10,791 bases of DNA from Geminicoccaceae bacterium (GTDB taxonomy: Bacteria > Pseudomonadota > Alphaproteobacteria > Geminicoccales > Geminicoccaceae): the NCBI GenBank assembly GCA_020446285.1, contig JAGREZ010000202.1, positions 1 through 10,791 on the forward strand. Reading direction: 5' to 3'. This document shows positions 1 through 5,640 of the stretch, one piece after another (positions within the stretch are counted from its first letter, which is position 1; each line of letters begins with the position of its first letter). The translations under genes were made by a program, and so were the position numbers. The notes under the pieces are model-generated. The model did not search any database, was not told the DNA's origin, and worked only from the letters and a program-made list of their open reading frames with translations.

Positions 1-951
1 GGTTACCTTCAGGCTGGCGGGGCGTTCCCGGCCGCCGGCGCCTTCGACCCGTACCCTGTCCGGACCCGCCGGGGAGAGACGGACACCGCTGAAATCGGCG
101 GTGACGTCGGGCGTGAGATAGCGGGCAGGGTCGTGCACCTCGTAGAGCAGCTGTTCCCTGACCGTTGCCGGACTGACCTCGCCGCCGGTGCCATCGAGCT
201 TGGTCACCGTGAATGTTCCGTCCGCATCGACCTCGGCGAGCGGGAAGCCGCAGCGGGCGAGATCCGGGACATCTTTGCGTCCCGGATCGGCGAAATAGCC
301 GCCCGAGACCTGCATGCCGCATTCGAGCAGATGGCCGACGAGCGTACCCGCACCCATGAGCGGCCAGTCGTCGGTGGCCCAGCCGTGATGATGGACGAGG
401 GGGGCGAGAAAGAGCGAGGGATCGGCGACGCGGCCGGAGATGATGACATCGGCGCCGGCCGCGAAAGCCGGCAACAGCGCGTCGATGCCGAGATAGGCGT
501 TCGCGCCGACGAACGATCTCGTTTCCTCGCCGAGCACACCGCCTTCCCAGAGTTCGGTTCGCGCATCGAGCGTGGCGGAGACATCGTCACCCTGCACACA
601 GGCGATACGCAGCCCGCCCAGTCCGAGTTCGCGGGCGATGGCGAGCGTCCGCTCGACGGCTGCAGCCGGATTGGCGGCGCCCATGTTGGTAACGAGGCGC
701 GTGCCATTCTCGCGGCAGACGGGCAGAAGCGCGCGCATGCGCCGTTCGAGCCAGCTGTTGTAGCCGGCCGACGGTTCGTTCCGGCGGATCCTGTGACCCG
801 CCGCCAGTGTCCGCTCGGCAAGGCATTCGAGCACCAGCGCATCGAGCCGTCCGCGCGCCGCGAGATCGACCGCCGGCTCGAGTCGGTCGGAGGAGAAACC
901 GGCACCACAGCCGATGCGACAGGTCCTGTTCACGTTCCGCAGAGTTTCCAT
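1..951 (-). CDS. AtuA-family (DUF1446) protein, 3' end cut off by the window edge
   Basis: The minus strand is open from an ATG at 951 to position 1 (317 codons, no stop), so the C-terminus lies outside the window. The protein shows features I associate with the AtuA/DUF1446 family: an N-terminal RIGCGAGFSSDRLEPAV block (residues 12-28), VTNMGAANP (87-95), ISGRVADPSLFLAP (171-184), and TKLDGTGGEVSP (250-261) followed by EQLLYEVHDPARYLTPDV (266-283). AtuA is needed for acyclic-terpene (citronellol/geraniol) use in Pseudomonas, but its chemistry is not settled to my knowledge. Relatives occur widely beside acyl-CoA carboxylase and enoyl-CoA hydratase genes, so the substrate here is open. The ATG has no clear ribosome site. 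A GTG at 933 forms a GTGA overlap with the stop of the upstream lipoprotein gene and is an equally good start, since the conserved block begins after it. Family members are usually over 400 residues, so a substantial part is missing. Confidence 0.85.
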   Translation of the reverse strand, partial: METLRNVNRTCRIGCGAGFSSDRLEPAVDLAARGRLDALVLECLAERTLAAGHRIRRNEPSAGYNSWLERRMRALLPVCRENGTRLVTNMGAANPAAAVERTLAIARELGLGGLRIACVQGDDVSATLDARTELWEGGVLGEETRSFVGANAYLGIDALLPAFAAGADVIISGRVADPSLFLAPLVHHHGWATDDWPLMGAGTLVGHLLECGMQVSGGYFADPGRKDVPDLARCGFPLAEVDADGTFTVTKLDGTGGEVSPATVREQLLYEVHDPARYLTPDVTADFSGVRLSPAGPDRVRVEGAGGRERPASLKVT

Positions 952-1550
952 GGGCCGATATCGATATGAATGTGGTCATGATGCGAGCGATCATGCGCCG
1001 GCGTCAACACCACACCGAAGCGCGCGCAGGCGGCATTGGCGAACGCCGAGAGGAAGCGGCCGGCATCGCCGCGCCGCCAGTCGCGCTTTACCGAAATTTC
1101 GCGTCCGTCATCGAGGGTGAAACCGGCGATGTCCAGGGCGCGCGCGGATGCGTGCAGGCTCATGCGCCGTCCGTTGCCGGTCATGCGCCTGCAGCTGAAC
1201 GATCCGTAATGCCGAACCATCGCCACTCCCGAGCCCAGTGTCTCGCGGGCGAGTGCCTCGACCTCGGGTTCGAAATCGAACCAGGCGAGCGCCATCGCAC
1301 AGGATGTTGAAAGGAGCGGCGTGAAATGCAGATCCGCGGAGCGCGAGAAGCTCACCGGTTGTTCGACCTTGCAGCTGGAGCCGTCACCGATGGAAGCGGA
1401 GCGGTAGTCGCGCGCATGCGCCTGCATGGCGATCTGGCAGGAGCTGGCTGCGGGTGCCGACTGCTCGATGCCGGATCGCCCCGAACGACTGCCGCCGCCA
1501 CAAGAGGCAAGGGCGATGACGAAGCCGATGATGATGAATGTCCTGAACAC
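930..1550 (-). CDS. Extensin-like (Extensin-like_C) lipoprotein, probable LAS-type peptidase fold
   Basis: This 206-residue protein begins with a short hydrophobic segment ending in the lipobox LASC, so Cys17 is the likely lipidated residue and the protein should sit in the periplasm attached to a membrane. After a Ser/Gly/Ala-rich linker (residues 18-37), the rest matches the bacterial Extensin-like_C domain: RRMTGNGRRMSLHASARALD (121-140) and SHHDHIHID (189-197). The H133/D140/H193 or H195 pattern resembles the zinc ligands of D-Ala-D-Ala carboxypeptidase/LAS enzymes, so a role in peptidoglycan is a reasonable inference, but no activity can be read from the sequence. Cysteines at 38, 60, 84, 120, 175 and 204 could form disulfides. 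The start is GTG at 1550, with no Shine-Dalgarno sequence upstream. The stop lies inside the 5' end of the AtuA-family gene. Confidence 0.85.
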   Translation of the reverse strand: MFRTFIIIGFVIALASCGGGSRSGRSGIEQSAPAASSCQIAMQAHARDYRSASIGDGSSCKVEQPVSFSRSADLHFTPLLSTSCAMALAWFDFEPEVEALARETLGSGVAMVRHYGSFSCRRMTGNGRRMSLHASARALDIAGFTLDDGREISVKRDWRRGDAGRFLSAFANAACARFGVVLTPAHDRSHHDHIHIDIGPWKLCGT

Positions 1551-1557
1551 GGGATGT

Positions 1558-1585
1558 AATTTATAGCCGGATGGCCGCGTTGCAA
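1558..1585 (-). promoter_or_regulatory. Possible promoter giving a near-leaderless mRNA for the extensin-like gene
   Basis: On the minus strand, TATAAATT (around 1558-1565) lies just 7-8 bases before the GTG start, with TTGCAA at 1580-1585. Spacing is 14 bases to TATAAA or 16 to TAAATT, so the match is imperfect. A transcript started from this -10 box would have almost no leader, which would fit the missing ribosome site. This is inferred from motif matching only. Confidence 0.28.
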
Positions 1586-1646
1586 GACGCGCGCGCCGTT
1601 ACCGGTTCTTCCACGCGCTTCTGCCCGGATCGCTGCGGGCCGGAAT

Positions 1647-1907
1647 TCATGTGCCGATGCGCGGCTTTCCGGGCACGGATGGTCCGAAGGCCTTGGTGAG
1701 CGTGCGTGAACTGTCTTCCGCAAGCTCGATGCAGCGGGTCAGATGATCGAGGATCTGTATGTCGTTCTCGAGCACATGACGTGCCTGCGGCCGGTCATCG
1801 CGGGCGATCGCCTGCATGCGATGAAGCATGTCCCGCCGAAGCAGGATGAGCAGGCTTTCGAGCTTGTGACCGTTGGGAAAGTCGTCGCTGGCAAGAAAGT
1901 GACTCAT
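1647..1907 (-). CDS. Small conserved-looking helical protein of unknown function
   Basis: The product is 86 residues when started at the ATG at 1907, which has GCGGAACC just upstream. A longer reading from a TTG at 1964 is less likely. The sequence is mostly helix-forming: GHKLESLLILLRRDMLHRMQ (residues 13-32), then DDRPQARHVLENDIQILDHL (37-56), then a third stretch CIELAEDSSRTLTKAFGPS. It ends in PGKPRIGT. It has no signal peptide or membrane segment, so it should be cytoplasmic. The heptad-like Leu/Ile spacing suggests a small helical bundle that binds a partner. It resembles small proteins I associate with alphaproteobacteria, but I cannot assign a family. The gap to the extensin-like gene is 96 bases. 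That gap holds only a weak 5-bp inverted repeat (1623-1627/1636-1640) without a U-tract. A CtrA-like motif lies about 50 bases upstream. Confidence 0.7.
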   Translation of the reverse strand: MSHFLASDDFPNGHKLESLLILLRRDMLHRMQAIARDDRPQARHVLENDIQILDHLTRCIELAEDSSRTLTKAFGPSVPGKPRIGT

Positions 1908-1956
1908 GGTTCCGCTGCAGATCTGCAAGTGCTGCCGGAACCTTAACAGCCAAGGG

Positions 1957-1972
1957 TAAATCAACGGTTAAC
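1957..1972. promoter_or_regulatory. Possible CtrA-type binding motif upstream of the small helical gene
   Basis: The plus strand reads TAAA, seven bases, then TTAAC, one mismatch from the alphaproteobacterial CtrA consensus TTAA-N7-TTAAC. The right half is the palindrome GTTAAC (1967-1972), and another TTAAC sits at 1943-1947. AT-rich TTAA motifs stand out in this GC-rich DNA. The cluster lies in the divergent region and could act on either neighbour. One mismatch in a short motif can occur by chance. Confidence 0.3.
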
Positions 1973-2014
1973 GCGCAAGCCACGCATCACGGCTCACGGA
2001 ATTCTGCCAACGTG

Positions 2015-2043
2015 CTGACAAGGCATGACGCGACATGTATCGA
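2015..2043 (+). promoter_or_regulatory. Possible sigma70-type promoter for the enoyl-CoA hydratase gene
   Basis: CTGACA (2015-2020, five of six matches to TTGACA) is separated by exactly 17 bases from TATCGA (2038-2043, three of six matches to TATAAT). Transcription would begin near 2050 and give a leader of about 75 bases. The -10 match is weak, so this is a candidate only. Confidence 0.3.
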
Positions 2044-2056
2044 GTTCGGTACGAAC
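2044..2056. promoter_or_regulatory. Small inverted repeat overlapping the predicted transcription start
   Basis: GTTCG and CGAAC form a perfect 5-bp inverted repeat around a 3-base centre (GTA). It lies directly after the candidate -10 box, where a dimeric repressor could bind. No regulator gene is visible nearby. Arms this short may arise by chance. Confidence 0.25.
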
Positions 2057-2126
2057 GGGCGGGGAAACGCGGATGCCGTCATGGTCGCCGTGATCCGTGG
2101 CCCTGCCGACAAAGGGGGAGAACAGA

Positions 2127-2894
2127 ATGAGCGCCGTTCATTTCACGATCGAGGGACGCATTGCCGAGCTTCGTCTCGACAATCCGGGAAAGCTGAACGC
2201 CCTGAGCGTGCCGATGCTCGGCGAGATCGATGCACGCCTCGGTGAGATCGAGCGCGATCCCGGCATTGTCTGCGTGCTGCTTACGGCGGTGGAAAGCCGT
2301 GCCTTCTGCTCCGGTGCCGATATTGCCGGATGGGGCCATCTCGGCCCGGCGGAATTCGCCCGCCACTGGATCCGCGACGGTCATCGCGTGTTCGACCGTC
2401 TCGCACGTCTTGCCCGACCCACCATCGCCGTGATCGGCGCCCATGCCTTCGGCGGCGGGCTCGAACTCGCCTGTGCCTGTGACATCCGCGTCATGGCGCC
2501 AGGCGCGACGCTGGCGCTTCCTGAAACCTCCATCGGAATCGTGCCGGGCTGGTCGGGCACGCAACGGCTGGCCCGCCTGTTGCCCGAGCCGGTTCTCAAG
2601 GAACTCGTGCTGTTCGGCCGCAGATTGACCGCCGAGCGCGCACAGGCGCTCGGTTTCGTGGCCGAGGTGGCAGATGATCCGCTTGCCGCGGCACGGGACA
2701 TCGCGGCGCGGGTGGTGACACTGTCGCCGAGAGCGTGCGAGGTCGCGAAGTCGATGATCCATGCAGGATGCGGCGAGGACCGGGCCGCCATGGTCGATGC
2801 CCTCGCCGGCGCCGCCATGGCCTCCTCCGCCGACCGCGAGGAGGGCGTCTCGGCATTCCTCGAAAAACGCAAGCCGACCTTCACCGGATCCTGA
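2127..2894 (+). CDS. Enoyl-CoA hydratase/isomerase (crotonase family)
   Basis: This cytoplasmic protein of 255 residues has the usual length for a single-domain crotonase. The start at 2127 is set by AAGGGGGAG a few bases upstream; a GTG at 2097 would add ten residues but lies before that site. The CoA/oxyanion-hole segment is AFCSGADI (59-66), and the second oxyanion segment is HAFGGGLELACACDIR (106-121). Both glutamates that activate water in enoyl-CoA hydratase are present: Glu113 in GGGLE and Glu133 in LPETSIGIVPGWSGTQRL. Hydration of a trans-2-enoyl-CoA is therefore the likeliest reaction, in fatty-acid, branched-amino-acid or terpene breakdown. The family is too broad to name the substrate. 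The gene stands alone on its strand, ends before a strong hairpin, and is near but not co-transcribed with the AtuA-family gene. Confidence 0.9.
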   Translation: MSAVHFTIEGRIAELRLDNPGKLNALSVPMLGEIDARLGEIERDPGIVCVLLTAVESRAFCSGADIAGWGHLGPAEFARHWIRDGHRVFDRLARLARPTIAVIGAHAFGGGLELACACDIRVMAPGATLALPETSIGIVPGWSGTQRLARLLPEPVLKELVLFGRRLTAERAQALGFVAEVADDPLAAARDIAARVVTLSPRACEVAKSMIHAGCGEDRAAMVDALAGAAMASSADREEGVSAFLEKRKPTFTGS

Positions 2895-2964
2895 ACGGAA
2901 CCGGAGGCAGCGCCACGCACTGCCAGAGAGTGCAGCCCCTCCCTGATGACCCACCCTGACAATG

Positions 2965-3003
2965 CGAAAGGGGCCGCGTTGCCCTTGTGCGCGGCCCCTT
3001 TCG
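2965..3003. terminator. Bidirectional hairpin terminator between the hydratase gene and ndk
   Basis: The arms CGAAAGGGGCCGCG (2965-2978) and CGCGGCCCCTTTCG (2990-3003) are a perfect 14-bp inverted repeat around an 11-base loop. It sits between two convergent genes, 70 bases after the hydratase stop and 26 bases past the ndk stop, so it can serve both strands. The only T-run is inside the stem (CCCCTTT), so it departs from the classic hairpin-plus-U-tract form. A weaker 5-bp hairpin lies at 2917-2933. Confidence 0.75.
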
Positions 3004-3029
3004 GGTCATGTTCGACCAGACCGGAGAAA

Positions 3030-3452
3030 TCAGCCGACGATTTCGGTTCCGGCGAAGAAGAAGGCGATTTCGACTGCGGCGGTTTCGGGGGCGTCGGAGC
3101 CGTGCACCGAATTGGCCTCGATGTTTTCGGCGAAGTCCTTGCGGATCGTGCCTGCGGCGGCCTGGGCCGGGTTGGTGGCGCCCATCACCTCGCGGTTCTT
3201 CGCGATGGCACCTTCGCCTTCGAGCACCTGCACGACGATCGGACCGGAGGTCATGAATTCGCAGAGACCGTCGAAGAACGGACGCTCGGAATGCACCGCA
3301 TAGAATGCCTCGGCCTGGGCGCGGGTGAGCTGGATGCGCTTCTGCGCGACGATGCGAAGACCTGCTTCCTCGAAACGCTGGTTGATGGATCCGGTGAGGT
3401 TGCGACGGGTGGCGTCCGGCTTGATGATCGAGAGCGTGCGCTCGATGCCCAT
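3030..3452 (-). CDS. ndk: Nucleoside diphosphate kinase
   Basis: Ndk moves the gamma-phosphate from ATP to nucleoside diphosphates through a phosphohistidine and balances NTP and dNTP pools in the cytoplasm. The 140-residue length is normal. It opens with the typical [11 protein letters not shown] (residues 4-14, with Lys11) and carries the active-site block NSVHGSDA with catalytic His117. The GTIRKDFA segment (101-108) is also characteristic. AAGGAG lies ten bases before the ATG. It is the last gene of the apparent pepA-holC-ndk run, 42 bases after holC, and is followed by the strong hairpin at 2965-3003. The stretch around its start has no obvious separate promoter. Confidence 0.97.
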   Translation of the reverse strand: MGIERTLSIIKPDATRRNLTGSINQRFEEAGLRIVAQKRIQLTRAQAEAFYAVHSERPFFDGLCEFMTSGPIVVQVLEGEGAIAKNREVMGATNPAQAAAGTIRKDFAENIEANSVHGSDAPETAAVEIAFFFAGTEIVG

Positions 3453-3494
3453 GGTCTGAAAACTCCTTTATGGGTCCCTTGTTGTTGCGGCGCG

Positions 3495-3974
3495 TTATAG
3501 CTCCGCATTGCCCGCTCTGGAAGCCCCACCCTTGACCCATTTCCCGCCCGGCTCCTGCTGCCAGTAGATGCAGGCGAACCCCTTGGCGGTGGCCCAGCGC
3601 CAGCGATTGCGGGCGGCGCTGACGGCTTCCTCGTCGCGACCGTTGAACAGTTCGAAACAGCGCTCGAAGGAACCGGCATCCTCGCCCGATGCCTGATCGA
3701 TCAGGAACAGATAACCGGCATCGTTGGGATTGTCCGATGAGGTGGTGGTCAGGAGAACGGGCTGTCGCTCCGCCCTTGCGTCGCGCATCGTCGCATGCGG
3801 GAGGAAGCTGCCCTCGCCGAATGTCCAGAGATGCGCATCGAGGCGGGTCATGCGTTCGCCATCGGTGACCCGCACGAGCGCCCTCTTGCCGGTTTGCAAC
3901 ACCTTGGTCAAAAGGCGCGGCAATGCGTCCTCGAGCGAGGTGCGGGTCAGGTGATAGAAGCCGAATTCGGTCAA
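3495..3974 (-). CDS. holC: DNA polymerase III subunit chi
   Basis: Chi links the clamp loader of the replicative polymerase to single-strand-binding protein. The 159-residue product has the family layout: an opening TEFGFYHLTR, GKRALVRVTD (29-38), RLDAHLWTFGEGSFLPH (44-60), and a late YLFLIDQ followed by a C-terminal helix ending KGFACIYWQQEPGGKWVKG. It starts with TTG at 3974, overlapping the pepA stop in a TTGA quadruplet, and AAGG lies six bases upstream within the pepA end, so translation is probably coupled to pepA. The pepA-holC order is common in alphaproteobacteria. It is slightly longer than the E. coli subunit (about 147 residues). Confidence 0.92.
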   Translation of the reverse strand: MTEFGFYHLTRTSLEDALPRLLTKVLQTGKRALVRVTDGERMTRLDAHLWTFGEGSFLPHATMRDARAERQPVLLTTTSSDNPNDAGYLFLIDQASGEDAGSFERCFELFNGRDEEAVSAARNRWRWATAKGFACIYWQQEPGGKWVKGGASRAGNAEL

Positions 3975-5470
3975 GACGCGCCTTCGTAGCGCTCCGCCAC
4001 CAGCCGGTCGACAAGGCGCACGCCGTAGCCGGTTCCGCCCTTGGGGATGATGCCCTTGTCGCGGCTCGTCCAGGCCATGGCGGCAATGTCGAGATGGGCC
4101 CAGGGCACATCGCCGACGAAGCGCTGCAGGAAGACGGCGCCGGCAGTGGCTCCGGCCTCGCGTGCGCGGCCGACATTCTTGATTTCGGCGATGTCGGACT
4201 TGATGTGCTTGTCATAGGCATCGCCGAGCGGCATGCGCCACACCGTGTCGCCCACCGCCGCACCGGCGCCGGTGACGGCTGTCGCGAGATCGTCGTCGGG
4301 CGTGAAGAGGCCCGCATGCTCATGGCCGAGTGCGACGATGATGGCACCTGTCAGCGTGGCGAAATCGAGCATCGCCACAGGCTTGAAGCGCTCCTTTGTG
4401 TACCAGAGCATGTCGGCGAGAACGAGGCGGCCCTCGGCGTCGGTGTTGATGACCTCGATGGTCGTGCCGGACATGGCGGTGATGACGTCACCCGGCCGCT
4501 GGGCGGTACCCGACGGCATGTTCTCGGCAAGGCCGATGACGCCGACGACATTCGCCTTCGCCTTGCGCGCGGCAATGGCCTGCATGGCGCCGACCACGGC
4601 AGCGGCACCGCCCATGTCCCACTTCATGTCCTCCATGCCGCCGGCGGGCTTGAGCGAGATGCCGCCGGTATCGAAGCAGACACCCTTGCCGACCAGAGCC
4701 AGCGGTGCGTCGCCATCCCTGCCGCCGTTCCAGCGCATGATGGCGACATGCGGCGGGCGGGCGCTGCCTTGCCCGACGGCGAGGATCGCACCCATCTTGA
4801 GTTCTGCAAGTTTCTCCGGACCGAGGATTTCCACCTCCACGCCGAATTTCTCGAGGTCGCGGCATCGTCCGGCGAAGGTTTCCGGATAGAGCATGTTGGC
4901 CGGCTCGCTCACGAGGTCGCGGGCAAGCGCAACGGCTTCGGCCTGCGAGCGAACTGCGGCGAGGACACTGTTTCCGCCGTCGCCGAGGCCGGCGAAGGAC
5001 AGCGAGCGAAGCTTCGGCCTGTCCTTGTCCTTGTCGTTGCGGTAGCGGTCGAAGCGATAGCTTCTGAGCATGGCGCCCATGGCGATGGCGGCGGCGACAT
5101 CGAGGCGTTCGCCGGTTCTCGCCAGTCCGTCGCTCGTGGTCACGCAGGCATCCGCGACGCCGAGCTCCTCAAGCTTTCTTGCAAGACTTCCGCCGGCTTC
5201 CTCGATATCGGTGAGCGGCTTCGGTTCCTTGTTGGCAAGGCAGAGGACGAGGATGCGGTCATGGCCGGAACCGCTCGGGGCGAGCGCGTCGAGAACCTTG
5301 CCGTTGGTGAGTTCGCCGCCAAGCTCGACCATCCGTGCGACCAGTCCGCCGAGACTGGTGTCGAGCGCCCTTGCTGCATCGCCGAGCGTGCCATCGGTAC
5401 CGGCGGTGACGATGATCGTGCCCGATCCCGGAAGTTCGCCTTCATGCACGCTGATATCGATCACAACCAT
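3971..5470 (-). CDS. pepA: Leucyl aminopeptidase (M17 family, PepA type)
   Basis: This cytosolic di-metal enzyme removes N-terminal residues from peptides. The 499-residue protein has a variable N-terminal domain (about 1-170) and the M17 catalytic domain. The signature NTDAEGRL is at 342-349, and VGKGVCFDTGGISLKP is at 260-275. Lys262, Asp267, Lys274, Asp285, Asp344, Glu346 and Arg348 all line up with the E. coli PepA metal and catalytic residues at a constant offset of eight, so the site is intact. The ATG at 5470 lies only one base after AGGGGAG, which is too close. A GTG two codons later (5464) has a normal 7-base spacing and may be the true start. Some PepA proteins also bind DNA, but nothing here shows that. 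It heads the pepA-holC-ndk run and diverges from lptD. Confidence 0.97.
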   Translation of the reverse strand: MVVIDISVHEGELPGSGTIIVTAGTDGTLGDAARALDTSLGGLVARMVELGGELTNGKVLDALAPSGSGHDRILVLCLANKEPKPLTDIEEAGGSLARKLEELGVADACVTTSDGLARTGERLDVAAAIAMGAMLRSYRFDRYRNDKDKDRPKLRSLSFAGLGDGGNSVLAAVRSQAEAVALARDLVSEPANMLYPETFAGRCRDLEKFGVEVEILGPEKLAELKMGAILAVGQGSARPPHVAIMRWNGGRDGDAPLALVGKGVCFDTGGISLKPAGGMEDMKWDMGGAAAVVGAMQAIAARKAKANVVGVIGLAENMPSGTAQRPGDVITAMSGTTIEVINTDAEGRLVLADMLWYTKERFKPVAMLDFATLTGAIIVALGHEHAGLFTPDDDLATAVTGAGAAVGDTVWRMPLGDAYDKHIKSDIAEIKNVGRAREAGATAGAVFLQRFVGDVPWAHLDIAAMAWTSRDKGIIPKGGTGYGVRLVDRLVAERYEGAS

Positions 5471-5534
5471 GCTCCCCTGCTATCCGGAAAATTCCGACCG
5501 GCGCGAACCACCCGCCCGTGGCGCGTCAGCCTGC

Positions 5535-5563
5535 TTGAACCGCCGGCCCGGGACCGCTAGCGT
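5535..5563 (+). promoter_or_regulatory. Weak candidate promoter for the lptD-surA-rsmA block
   Basis: TTGAAC (5535-5540) and TAGCGT (5558-5563) are 17 bases apart in the 170-base divergent region between pepA and lptD. Both hexamers match the sigma70 consensus only in part, so confidence is low. I see no other regulatory signal in this gap. Confidence 0.22.
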
Positions 5564-5640
5564 GACGCCGCTCGCATCCATGCCGGTCCGGCCCTGACCA
5601 GTGAGATGACCCCAATGCAGCGGCAACGCAAGAGAGTTCA

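Noticed and set aside
133..969. 278-residue plus-strand open frame
   Set aside because: It is the antisense of the AtuA-family gene, which carries clear family motifs on the minus strand.
2079..2954. 291-residue minus-strand open frame
   Set aside because: It is antisense to the enoyl-CoA hydratase gene and has no recognisable motif.
2881..4347. 488-residue minus-strand open frame
   Set aside because: It runs out of phase through ndk, holC and part of pepA, all clearly coding in another frame. Its composition is Arg/Ser/Pro-rich shadow sequence.
3923..5560. 545-residue plus-strand open frame
   Set aside because: It lies opposite pepA, whose active-site residues are all intact. The product lacks recognisable domains and is the antisense shadow expected in GC-rich coding DNA.
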